Position numbers and translations under genes: made by a program. Shown here in pieces: positions 24,744-33,127 of a stretch of DNA of 64,000 nt; positions within the stretch are counted from its first letter, which is position 1, and every line of letters begins with the position of its first letter. Below the pieces are notes generated by a model, which worked only from the letters and a program-made list of their open reading frames with translations, did no database searches and was not told the DNA's origin. The stretch is from Planctomycetota bacterium (lineage in GTDB: Bacteria; Planctomycetota; Planctomycetia; Pirellulales; Pirellulaceae). The DNA is taken from the NCBI GenBank assembly GCA_963204915.1, contig CAUJHS010000064.1:62001-126000 (forward strand), read 5' to 3'.

Positions 24744-25412
24744 CTAAAAACAGGGGCTAACTCGAAGCGCAGCCGACAACCTTTGTTGATACTCTTTGCG
24801 ACCGATCTCAATGGCGCCCATCCGACCGGTATGGGGGGACCAGACTTGAATATCCATTAAGGTAAAACCGCGCTCGCGGAGCCGATCGACAAGATGAACG
24901 AGTGCAACCTTTGAAGCGTCTGTCTCTCGGAAAAACATCGACTCCGCGGCGAATAAGCCATTCAAAGCGACGCCAAATACTCCACCGACCAAATGGTTGT
25001 CACGCCACGTCTCCACACTATGCGCAAAACCTCGGTGGAATAGGTCTTGATAGGCTGCTTTCATCGAAGCGGTGATCCAAATTCCATCACTGGCTCCTCG
25101 TGGCATCGAGCATTGGTCGACGACCTCACGAAACGCCGTGTCGTAGCGAACTTCGAAACCGCCTTTGTGCAACCGACGGCGGAGACTTCGTGCGACGTGC
25201 AGCCCGTCGAATTCGATAATTGCTCGCGGATCGGGCGCAAACCATGCGGTCATTTGTTTTCGCCCAAAGCAAATGGGCCACAAGAAGACGCCACGGCGAT
25301 AACCTTCAAGCATCCATTCGGCGGAGGTTTCGCCGCCGAGCATCAGTAAACCGTCCGGTTCGGCCATTTCAACCGGAGGGAACGCGATTTGATTTTCACC
25401 AAACCAGCCCAT
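24744..25412 (-). CDS. aat: Leucyl/phenylalanyl-tRNA--protein transferase
   Basis: 222 residues. It transfers Leu or Phe from aminoacyl-tRNA to the N-terminal Lys or Arg of proteins, marking them for ClpS/ClpAP degradation (N-end rule). It opens with IAFPPVEMAEPDGLLMLGGE and GYRRGVFLWP; MTAWFAPDPRAIIEFDGLHV is the substrate pocket region. AAESMFFRETDASKVALVHL and the end MDIQVWSPHTGRMGAIEIGR match conserved parts. The usual WPIPxG...WWSPDPR loop reads WPICFGRKQMTAWFAPDPR here, a small local difference. It ends on the minus strand with rarD upstream, only 34 bases away, so the two may be co-transcribed. Confidence 0.9.
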   Translation of the reverse strand: MGWFGENQIAFPPVEMAEPDGLLMLGGETSAEWMLEGYRRGVFLWPICFGRKQMTAWFAPDPRAIIEFDGLHVARSLRRRLHKGGFEVRYDTAFREVVDQCSMPRGASDGIWITASMKAAYQDLFHRGFAHSVETWRDNHLVGGVFGVALNGLFAAESMFFRETDASKVALVHLVDRLRERGFTLMDIQVWSPHTGRMGAIEIGRKEYQQRLSAALRVSPCF

Positions 25413-25446
25413 ACCTAAATAACGGTCAGAAGTTTCGGCGCATGGG

Positions 25447-26388
25447 TTATCCGTGAACTGTGTCAGAAACGATTACGGACGCGTTTCCAATGGCTCGTGC
25501 GCTACGATAGGACCGAACCGAGTCAACTGAATACAAACCTACGGCCGCCCAAATGAAGCTGAAACTTACAAGTTGAGTCTGAGTAAACGGTTCATCAAAA
25601 ACAAGCACGGCCAGGACGAATTGGATGCTTGGCGCCAAGTATTGCAGGAAACCAAGTGTCGCCATTCGTAGCCGGCGCGCCGCTCCAGCGAAGAGTAACA
25701 GTGGCACGGATGTCACCAGTCCGCCTGCGACTAACAATCCCACCGTGGGCGCGCCAGCCGTCCAAGCTTCTCCTGTACCGCGCGCCTCCAGCATCCCAAG
25801 GAGTGTCATTGCCGGCAGAGTTAGTAACGCCGTTTCAATAAATAACCCCAGGGCTGCATCGACACCCACAGTCTTGCGCAACAAACCATACAACGCAAAC
25901 GAGCAAGCCAGGATAATGGCGATCCACGGTATACCATCCCCGAGAGTTGCGAGATTGACGACTCCCAAACCCGCCAAGGCCAAGCTGGCCAACTGCCAAG
26001 GGCGCAGTCGTTCTCGGAGAAATACGATACCCAGAAAAACGTTAACCAGTGGCGTAATAAAGTAACCTAAACTTGCCTCCAAAACGCGTTCGATCGAAAC
26101 CGCGTAAATATAGGTGAACCAATTGATCGCGATCAGCACGGTGCTTGCCGTAAGCCGAAGCATTACGGGTCGAGAACGAAAGGCGGAACCAAGGTCCTGA
26201 CGCCTCCCCCAAACAACAATCAAACCAGTCAAAAGGACGAAAGACCAAATGACACGATGGGCCAAAACCTCTAGCGGTGGCAAGTGCTTCAAGGCGCGGA
26301 AGTAAAGTGGAATAATTCCCCATAGTCCGTAAGCGCCTAAACCGTACATCAAGCCCAATCGCGACGATGCATTTTCCCAGTTATTCAA
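25447..26388 (-). CDS. rarD: RarD-type EamA-family transporter
   Basis: 313 residues with about ten hydrophobic segments, the DMT/EamA fold in the inner membrane. The RarD signature is clear near the start: GAYGLWGIIPLYFRALKHLP (about 18-37), then LEVLAHRVIWSFVLL. Later QYLAPSIQFVLAVLVFDEPF (about 247-266) ends the second EamA half. The frame starts with TTG at 26388; the first ATG (26349) would cut into the first helix, so TTG is preferred though no ribosome site is clear. RarD was named for chloramphenicol sensitivity, but its substrate is not known. It is upstream of aat on the same strand. Confidence 0.85.
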   Translation of the reverse strand: MNNWENASSRLGLMYGLGAYGLWGIIPLYFRALKHLPPLEVLAHRVIWSFVLLTGLIVVWGRRQDLGSAFRSRPVMLRLTASTVLIAINWFTYIYAVSIERVLEASLGYFITPLVNVFLGIVFLRERLRPWQLASLALAGLGVVNLATLGDGIPWIAIILACSFALYGLLRKTVGVDAALGLFIETALLTLPAMTLLGMLEARGTGEAWTAGAPTVGLLVAGGLVTSVPLLLFAGAARRLRMATLGFLQYLAPSIQFVLAVLVFDEPFTQTQLVSFSFIWAAVGLYSVDSVRSYRSARAIGNASVIVSDTVHG

Positions 26389-26870
26389 GTCGATCTGTCG
26401 AGTTAAATTCCCCCGTCAACCCAACATGGCTGACGATTCTTCAAAAGGTAATCATAGGAGTCAACCGGCAGTTTGGGCAACCACTTTCCGGCAAACGATG
26501 AGTTTTCACAAGGTTTTCGGTGAATCACGATAAGCGGTCGGTTGAATTCCAACGGCAACCCACGTCGCAATACCATCCGTGATTGGATTTGCATAACATT
26601 TCTTACAAATTCGCAGAACCACTACCGGCGCGCCGAACACACTGAGGATTCACATAAATTCGGTCTCGCTCCGCATACCGTCGTAACGCCATTCCAATTC
26701 AACGACCCAACCGCTCGTCGTTTTGCTGAGTTACGTCGACAATTCTCAGTTGACGAACCTCACTGATACGCATCGGTAAACTTGGATGTTTGCATTCCCG
26801 GCATGTTTTCCAGTATCTTAGAGGTCGTTACGAGTCGAATTCCGAGCCACGTTTGCTGGGGTGTCGCATC
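26389..26870. other. Intergenic region between divergent units
   Basis: 482 bases between rarD (minus) and the DUF1549/1553 gene (+). Small frames exist, but none has a ribosome site or recognisable protein. It must hold both promoters; I could not pick either with confidence. Confidence 0.4.
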
Positions 26871-29261
26871 ATGTATGGGGTTGGGAGGGCAGCTCTTTTT
26901 GCTCTGTTGTCTTGCGGCGTGCTTGCTAGTCGAATCGATGCGGATCAACCAAATAGTAGCGATATCGCCTTCTTCGAATCTAAAGTTCGACCCCTACTCA
27001 TAAAAAGCTGTTACGAGTGCCATTCTGAGCAGTCCAAATCGGTCCATGGTGGTTTACGATTAGATACTCGAGTTGATGCGCTGCGCGGTGGGGACAGCGG
27101 CCCGGCGATTATCCCCGGTGACCCTGGTTCGAGTTTATTGATTGCCGCGGTGCGATACAGCGACGACCTGCAGATGCCCCCCGAAGGGAGACTCCCGTCC
27201 GTAGACGTTCAACTGCTTGAAGAGTGGATTGAGCGCGGCGCTTACATGCCGGACGACCGCAATCCGGCAAGTTCCCGACGTTCAGAAATTGATTGGGAGC
27301 AGGCGCGACGTTTTTGGTCGTTCCAAGACTTGCAAAAACTTCCGACGCCTCCGATAACCGATTACACATGGCCGCTAAACAAGATCGACTTTTTTATTCT
27401 GGCGAAGTTAGAGGAAAATAACTTACGACCCTCCATTGCCAGTGATAAAACAACTCTGATTCGCCGAGCCGCGTTCGACATAACGGGATTGCCGCCTTCG
27501 CCTGATGATGTGAAGGCGTTTCTTAACGATGATTCTCCGGACGCGTATGAACGGCTAATCGATCGGCTGCTTGCCTCGCCCCACTACGGCGAACGTTGGG
27601 GACGTTACTGGCTCGATATGGCGAGGTACACCGATGACGTCGCCTCGTGGTTACAGTCGACGGCAAATGCATGGCGTTACCGCGACTGGGTGGTCCGCGC
27701 GTTCAATGAGGATCGCGATTATCGCGAGTTTGTTAAAGCTCAGTTGGCCGCCGATATGTTGGAGGATGCTCCGATCGAAGATCTTGCCGCACTGGGTTTT
27801 TTAGGCATTAGCCCAACCTATTGGAAAGAATTGAAACTTGCACCTGATGTAATTAAGACCGTCGTCGCGGAGGAATGGGAAGAACGAATTGACGCAGTGA
27901 CTCGAACCTATCTTGGTCTCACCGTCGCATGCGCCCGCTGCCATGATCATAAATTTGATCCGATTACCACACACGACTACTACGCGCTGGCGGGCGTCTT
28001 CGCGAGCACCCGGCTGGTAGATCGCTTTCTTCTGCCAAATTCGGAAGCAGAGTCTGTCGCGAACGCGCGACGTGAGGTCGCGGCTTGGGAGGCCGAGATC
28101 GAGCAACTAGCTAAAGACAAAACGAACCCTAAGGCAGTCGAAAAGATCACGGAACTGCGGAAACTCGTCAGTGAAAAGAAGGCCGTCACGCCGAATTACG
28201 ACGCACCGCAGGTGTGTGGCGTCGATGACGCGAGTATTCACGTTCTGCCCGACGGGCCCGATGCGACTCGCGTCGAGTATCGCGTGGGTGAGTCGCTCGA
28301 TCTTCATATTCAATTACGCGGCGATCCTGCGAAGTTAGGCGATTTAGCGCCTCGCCGGTTTCTGCGAGTTTTTTCACTCGACGAGCCGCCCGTTTTTAGA
28401 AAGGGCAGCGGTCGACTTGAGTTTGCAGAGGCAATCGTCAACAACGCTGGCTCTTTGGCTGCTCGAGTCATCGTCAATCGTGTATGGAGTCATCACTTTG
28501 GCCGGGGCTTGGTTGACACGCCGAGTGACTTTGGCGCGCAGGGTTCGCCTCCTTCGCATCCCGAATTATTGGACGATCTTGCTGCGCGCTTCATTGAACA
28601 TGGTTGGTCGCTCAAATGGTTGCATCGCGAGATGATGCTCTCAGCAACGTATCGACAAGTGTCGGGAACTCATGTTCCTTCCAATGGTCGGAAGTTAAGG
28701 AGCGACGAAACGTCGTCGCCAGAAGCTGCCGGCTTATTAGTCGATCCGGACAATCGGTTGTTATGGCGCATGAATCGTCGGCGCCTGGAATTTGAACCAT
28801 GGCGCGATGCGATGTTGGCGGTGTCGGGCGTCCTAGACTACCGCGTGGGAGGATCTGCACAAGATTTGCATGACGAGAGCAACACGCGACGCACCCTTTA
28901 CGGGCGAATCAACCGTGATGATCTCGAGATCACTCTCAGGCTTTACGATTTTCCTGATCCTGCGTCACATAGTCCGCATCGAGAAGCAACAACAACGGCG
29001 CTCCAAAGTTTGTTTGTCTTGAATGGCCCGTTTGTGCAACGGCAGTCCGCAGCACTCAACGAGCGGATTGCTAAGGAGCAACCTGTTGACGACCAGGCGC
29101 GAATTCAACGTGCGTATGAACTGCTGTTCTCTCGCGCGGCGACCGAACGCGAAGTTCAGCTTGGTCTTGAATTCGTAAGCAAATCAACCGAGGTAAACAA
29201 AGCCTGGAATCTCTACTTCCAAGCGTTGTTGGGAACGAACGAGTTTTTCTTTATCGATTAA
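26871..29261 (+). CDS. PSCyt1-DUF1549-DUF1553 protein (planctomycete cytochrome-associated)
   Basis: 796 residues from ATG 26871; earlier TTG starts add a basic stretch ahead of the signal peptide (MYGVGRAALFALLSCGVLAS). Domains in order: PSCyt1 (about 30-130) with heme-type site KSCYECHSEQSKSVHGGLRL; DUF1549/PSCyt2 (about 170-385) with FDITGLPPSPDDVKAFL, SPHYGERWGRYWLDMARY and a second CxxCH in CARCHDHKFDPI; then a helical linker and DUF1553/PSD1 (about 540-790) with RVIVNRVWSHHFGRGLVDTP. These proteins always pair with DUF1501 genes, as here. They are exported and proposed, without proof, to act on sulfated polysaccharides or in electron transfer. The DUF1501 gene follows after 13 bases. 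Confidence 0.9.
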   Translation: MYGVGRAALFALLSCGVLASRIDADQPNSSDIAFFESKVRPLLIKSCYECHSEQSKSVHGGLRLDTRVDALRGGDSGPAIIPGDPGSSLLIAAVRYSDDLQMPPEGRLPSVDVQLLEEWIERGAYMPDDRNPASSRRSEIDWEQARRFWSFQDLQKLPTPPITDYTWPLNKIDFFILAKLEENNLRPSIASDKTTLIRRAAFDITGLPPSPDDVKAFLNDDSPDAYERLIDRLLASPHYGERWGRYWLDMARYTDDVASWLQSTANAWRYRDWVVRAFNEDRDYREFVKAQLAADMLEDAPIEDLAALGFLGISPTYWKELKLAPDVIKTVVAEEWEERIDAVTRTYLGLTVACARCHDHKFDPITTHDYYALAGVFASTRLVDRFLLPNSEAESVANARREVAAWEAEIEQLAKDKTNPKAVEKITELRKLVSEKKAVTPNYDAPQVCGVDDASIHVLPDGPDATRVEYRVGESLDLHIQLRGDPAKLGDLAPRRFLRVFSLDEPPVFRKGSGRLEFAEAIVNNAGSLAARVIVNRVWSHHFGRGLVDTPSDFGAQGSPPSHPELLDDLAARFIEHGWSLKWLHREMMLSATYRQVSGTHVPSNGRKLRSDETSSPEAAGLLVDPDNRLLWRMNRRRLEFEPWRDAMLAVSGVLDYRVGGSAQDLHDESNTRRTLYGRINRDDLEITLRLYDFPDPASHSPHREATTTALQSLFVLNGPFVQRQSAALNERIAKEQPVDDQARIQRAYELLFSRAATEREVQLGLEFVSKSTEVNKAWNLYFQALLGTNEFFFID

Positions 29262-29274
29262 AGTGGACCAAGGG

Positions 29275-30645
29275 ATGAATCGACTGCGTTCGTCACAATG
29301 TTCTCGACGCGAGGCATTGCAAACGCTTGGTGGTGGACTAGGCATGTTGGGCGCCGCATCGCTGCTCACGGCGACAGCCGAGGCAGGCTCTGGCGCCCAC
29401 TTCTTGCCACGCGCCAAGCGTGTTATTCACCTTTTCATGAACGGTGGACCGTTTCAGGCGGATTTTTTCGATCCTAAGCCGATGCTTGAGAAGTTTTCCG
29501 GTCAACGTCCGGCCGAAGTACAACTCCGAACGGAACGTGCGACCGCAGGACTCTTGCCGTCGCCTTTCAAGTTCGTAACTTCAGGAAATAGCGGCGTTCC
29601 TGTTAGCGAACTGCTGCCTCAGTTGTCGCGCCATATCGACGAGGTTTGCGTCCTTCGATCCGTATATACCGACAACCCCAACCATGGCCCGGCGCTGTAC
29701 TTAATGAACAATGGGACGATTACGCCGCGTCGACCGAGTATGGGGTCCTGGCTCCTTTACGGCTTGGGCAGTGAGAACGATAACTTACCCGGATATGTCG
29801 TGCTGTGCCCTGGCCGGCCAGTACGTTTCTCCGAACTTTGGACAAGCGCATTCCTCCCCGGTGAGTTTCAGGGCACCTACATTAACCACAGCGATCTCCA
29901 TCCGGAAAAACTAATCCCGTTTCTCCGCAACGCACAAACGAACGTCGACGACCAACGCCGGCAGGTCGAATTGTTACATCGTCTGAACGAGCAGCATCTT
30001 GCAGAACGAAAGAATGATAGCGCCCTCGAGGCGCGCGTGAAGGCGATGGAGTCCGCCTTTCAGATGCAGTTCGAAGCGAGCGACGCCTTTGACTTAGCGC
30101 GAGAACCTCAAATGATTCGGGACGAATACGGCGGAGGTCACTTCGCGCACGGTTGCTTGATCGCGCGTCGCCTCGTCGAACGGGGCGTCCGTTTCGTGCA
30201 AGTTTACTACGGGAATGGACAACCGTGGGACACACACAGCAATCATCACGAAAGTGTGAGGAGTTTGGCGAAAGACATCGACCAGCCAATTGCGGCGCTG
30301 TTAGGCGATCTCAAACGACGTGGATTGCTTGAGGAAACGCTAGTCATCTGGGGAGGCGAATTCGGCCGGACTCCCACCTCAGAAAATGGTAATGGTCGCG
30401 ATCACAATCATTACGGCTTTTCGATGTTTCTCGCTGGTGGAGGTGTGCGCGGCGGCATGACCTACGGCGCCACCGATGACTTCGGTTTCCGCGCGGTCGA
30501 AAACCGGCTCCACATTCACGATTTGCACGCCACGGTGCTTCACTTGCTTGGCCTCGATCATGAGCGATTGACCTACCGCTATGCCGGCCGTGACTTCCGA
30601 CTCACGGACGTCCACGGCCGCGTTGTTCGCGACATTCTCGCCTGA
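29275..30645 (+). CDS. DUF1501 protein with Tat signal
   Basis: 456 residues from ATG 29275 (AAGGG just upstream; a GTG at 29263 is the alternative). The start has a twin-arginine motif, CSRREALQTLGGGLGML, followed by a hydrophobic stretch, so folded export with a cofactor or metal is likely. The body belongs to DUF1501, an alkaline-phosphatase/sulfatase-like fold: HLFMNGGPFQADFFDPKP, then VPVSELLPQLSRHIDEVCVL, HGCLIARRLVERGVRFVQVY, the metal-type site WDTHSNHHES, and VIWGGEFGRTPTSENGNGRD. It is the usual partner of the DUF1549/1553 gene, 13 bases upstream. Substrate unknown. Confidence 0.9.
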   Translation: MNRLRSSQCSRREALQTLGGGLGMLGAASLLTATAEAGSGAHFLPRAKRVIHLFMNGGPFQADFFDPKPMLEKFSGQRPAEVQLRTERATAGLLPSPFKFVTSGNSGVPVSELLPQLSRHIDEVCVLRSVYTDNPNHGPALYLMNNGTITPRRPSMGSWLLYGLGSENDNLPGYVVLCPGRPVRFSELWTSAFLPGEFQGTYINHSDLHPEKLIPFLRNAQTNVDDQRRQVELLHRLNEQHLAERKNDSALEARVKAMESAFQMQFEASDAFDLAREPQMIRDEYGGGHFAHGCLIARRLVERGVRFVQVYYGNGQPWDTHSNHHESVRSLAKDIDQPIAALLGDLKRRGLLEETLVIWGGEFGRTPTSENGNGRDHNHYGFSMFLAGGGVRGGMTYGATDDFGFRAVENRLHIHDLHATVLHLLGLDHERLTYRYAGRDFRLTDVHGRVVRDILA

Positions 30646-30667
30646 ACCCGGCATTCGAGGCGTCGTG

Positions 30668-30681
30668 CAACCACGTGGTTG
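30668..30681. repeat. Perfect 14-base palindrome between convergent genes
   Basis: CAACCACGTGGTTG is its own reverse complement and has no spacer. It lies 23 bases after the DUF1501 stop. No T-run follows, and it is too short to be a strong terminator; a protein-binding site is possible. Confidence 0.4.
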
Positions 30682-30711
30682 ACAGTACGCCACACAGATT
30701 CACGCAGTCGC

Positions 30712-32154
30712 CTACGGTTCTTCAATTTGCTCTCCGCCGAGCAAATTGTCGGCGAGTAAATTATCTTTACCTCCCTTAATGTGGAGCACGATTCCTGGCG
30801 ACGCCTGATCTTGTCGATCATCTCGGATCAGGCAGTCTGAAACTCGGCTTTGCGATACATTCTCCAATCGCAACTCGACGCCTTCGCAATCAAGCACGTT
30901 GCAGCCCGTCACGTTCACACGCCGGCAATCACGTAGCACCACGCCATCCGGACCAAGTATGCCGTGAAAGTGGTTGTTTGCGATCACCGCGTCTTCGCAA
31001 CCTTGAATCAGCACAGCGTTATTCGTCGGCCCTGCATAACCATAGGGCGGATTGCGCTCGCACACATTACCCGTCATTGTAAAATGCGAGCAGTCGATGA
31101 GTCGAAGATTGTGTTGAAAGCCTTGCCAAATCGTATTGCCGGTAATGGTGACCCCCCGGGCTCCCACCAAATCGACATTGGTTTGCACGTCGGAAAGGAC
31201 ATTATCAGCAATGGTGATATTACCCCAATTGGCCTCATGAGTTTGCGCGTTCCGTTGAAATGAACTTTTGCCCAACACGCGAATATTGGCTGATTCAGGA
31301 GCATCGTGCGAGTGTTGGATCGTACAACCGACAATCGCTACCTCGGCAACAGAGCCGCTTGTGCAATCAAGCAGGACATTCGCCGTGGGAGGACCTTCTG
31401 GATCGTGATTTCCCTCGATATCACAACCCGTGATATGGATGTTTCGTACATCGCCGCCGCGGATAACGACGCCGCCTCCGCCGTTGTAGCTAATGTGACA
31501 AGCACTAATATTGGATTGGTGCAAGTTGACATGGTCGTAGAAGACCCCGATCCCACGGTTTTCATAGATGTGACACGCATCCAGCAAGACATTGCGATTG
31601 CGTTTCACCAAGTGCACCCCGTGCAACAACCTGCGGAGGACAACTTGCGACAACGTAAGTTGCATTACGCCAGTCGCTTCGATACCTGAGGCTTCATTGT
31701 GCGATCCGATAATTTCTAGGCCCGTAACGCACGGCATGCGCTGACGGTCCCAAACGTTGTCCTTGAATGAGGCTGGGTCTGCTGTTCCTTCATGCGTACC
31801 CACAAACCGGAATGCAGGCCCTGCGCCTTCCATCACGACGGTCGCCACGCCATCCCCGCGTAATGATACAAATCCCGATTGATCAAGTTCGATGCTGATC
31901 GTTTTCGTGATACGAAACACACCGCGGGGAAAGACCACACTACCGCCTGCGTTCACCGCTTGTTGAATTGCTGCCGAGTCGTTATTTTCCCCATCTCCAC
32001 GAGCGCCAAATGATCGCACGTCGTTGAAAGGGGGGCCAGGGTTGTTCTGGCGTTCCTGGGAAACTTGCGCCGTGGCGGAGAGTCGCCAAATGGAGCAAAC
32101 GAGCCCCGTTAACACCAATCCAGTCGCCAGGATTAGCCATCCCATACGATGCAC
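30712..32154 (-). CDS. Secreted right-handed beta-helix protein (pectate-lyase-like)
   Basis: 480 residues. The start is GTG 32154, with AAGAGG 6 bases upstream. An N-terminal hydrophobic segment (GWLILATGLVLTGLVCSIW) is a signal or anchor. The mature part opens FNDVRSFGARGDGENNDSAA (about 44-63), the Pectate_lyase_3 opening, then IQQAVNAGGSVVFPRGVFRI. The rest is a ladder of parallel beta-helix turns with N-x-F and GNT/GCD steps (ITGNTIWQGFQHNLRLIDCS; VIANNHFHGILGPDGVVLRD). No polysaccharide-lyase catalytic set could be fixed by eye. It probably binds or cleaves an extracellular polysaccharide. The interrupted GNAT gene is upstream on the same strand. Confidence 0.8.
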   Translation of the reverse strand: MHRMGWLILATGLVLTGLVCSIWRLSATAQVSQERQNNPGPPFNDVRSFGARGDGENNDSAAIQQAVNAGGSVVFPRGVFRITKTISIELDQSGFVSLRGDGVATVVMEGAGPAFRFVGTHEGTADPASFKDNVWDRQRMPCVTGLEIIGSHNEASGIEATGVMQLTLSQVVLRRLLHGVHLVKRNRNVLLDACHIYENRGIGVFYDHVNLHQSNISACHISYNGGGGVVIRGGDVRNIHITGCDIEGNHDPEGPPTANVLLDCTSGSVAEVAIVGCTIQHSHDAPESANIRVLGKSSFQRNAQTHEANWGNITIADNVLSDVQTNVDLVGARGVTITGNTIWQGFQHNLRLIDCSHFTMTGNVCERNPPYGYAGPTNNAVLIQGCEDAVIANNHFHGILGPDGVVLRDCRRVNVTGCNVLDCEGVELRLENVSQSRVSDCLIRDDRQDQASPGIVLHIKGGKDNLLADNLLGGEQIEEP

Positions 32155-32305
32155 GGTACACCTCTTGGAGATGAAAGATTAAGTCAGACGAAACGGCGGT
32201 ATCGCCATGAATCAACGCCTTGCCGGCAACCTCGTGAGTAACACGCTTCAAAAGATGATTCACTGTGTCCACCGCTAACTACGCGCTTTATGACACGCCG
32301 AATCG

Positions 32306-32818
32306 CTATCCTAGTCGGGCAAACGGGGCCGGGTATTTCAACTCGCCGAGAACTCCATGCAATACGCCGGTCGTCAACTCCATTGCCATCAAGTATTCGC
32401 TTGGATAAGGCGAGCGGAGCATCGCCGCAAGGTCTGTTGAAAACCCAAAGCGGCGATAGTACGCGGGATCGCCAAGTACGATTATTCACTGTGTGTTATC
32501 CGTGCGACAGGTTTGGACGCCTTCGCGAATCAGTTGCGAACCGATTCCCTGCGACTGAAACTCAGGGAGCACACTGACGGGCGCGAGTGAAACACCCCGT
32601 ATAATTCGGTCTTCAGCGACAATTGGCAATTCGCTGAAAGCGATATGTCCGATGATCGCGCCGGCGGCCTCAGCGACAAGCGAGACCCGAAGGTAACCGT
32701 CTTTACGTAACGCTTCGACAAGGTCAGCCTCAGCCGCTTGGCCAAAGGCGAGTTGATGGATGCTATAGATAGCATCACAATCAGAATCACACGCTACCCG
32801 AATCGTCACATTCACCAT
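32306..32818 (-). pseudogene. GNAT N-acetyltransferase interrupted by in-frame TGA
   Basis: Read from ATG 32818 the frame gives 110 residues with a GNAT start: TIRVACDSDCDAIYSIHQLA, then SLVAEAAGAIIGHIAF and the acetyl-CoA motif VLPEFQSQGIGSQLIREGV. It meets TGA at 32486-32488. Beyond that stop, in the same frame, the translation continues exactly as the family does: IIVLGDPAYYRRFGFSTDLA, ending YPAPFARLG before a TAG at 32306-32308. The intact protein would be about 170 residues, a normal GNAT length. So this is one gene with a single nonsense codon. It could be a recent pseudogene, a sequencing error or, less likely, recoding. The second half is not an open frame from its own start. Confidence 0.85.
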
Positions 32819-33127
32819 GACAATTGCCGATCCACCTTGGATTTGGCCATGAAATCCGTTAACCGGTTTGCGTTGTGGTGTCGAGTCTTGTCAACCATGT
32901 TTTGTGCAATTCAGACGGTGAACGTGCGAACGAACGGCTCATCCGGCTCGAAGCGCTGTACCTTCAAGTTCTAGTGGATCGCTTGAATTGATAAGAACCT
33001 GGCCGGGTATAGCATTCTCCAGCAACGACCGTCATGTGAATGTTATCCGGACTGCCTTTCTCACAACCCCTGCGGGTATAATTAGCGTATATCTTTAGTT
33101 GGTAGTTTGTACGCAAGGAGCAATTCT
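32819..33127. other. Intergenic: GNAT and uvrB divergent promoters
   Basis: 309 bases hold both promoters. TATAAT is visible for uvrB (listed separately). No SOS-type GAAC-N4-GTTC site is seen close to uvrB. Confidence 0.4.
33077..33082 (+). promoter_or_regulatory. Candidate -10 box of uvrB
   Basis: TATAAT at 33077-33082 lies 46 bases before the GTG start. The -35 region (about 33054-33059, GCCTTT) is a poor match. An earlier TATAAT-like copy could serve, but this is the best. Confidence 0.4.

Noticed and set aside
24362..24811. 149-residue minus-strand frame between the DUF1570 gene and aat
   Set aside because: It overlaps both neighbours and has no family look.
26542..26766. Small + strand frame in the gap before DUF1549/1553
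   Set aside because: No ribosome site, no protein-like pattern.
32486..32488. TGA as selenocysteine codon in the GNAT gene
   Set aside because: GNAT enzymes need no selenocysteine here, no SECIS-like element was seen, and a simple nonsense change is more likely.
32184..32489. Minus-strand frame that overlaps the C-terminal half of GNAT
   Set aside because: It is in another frame and gives no known protein; the true GNAT remnant continues in the original frame past the TGA.
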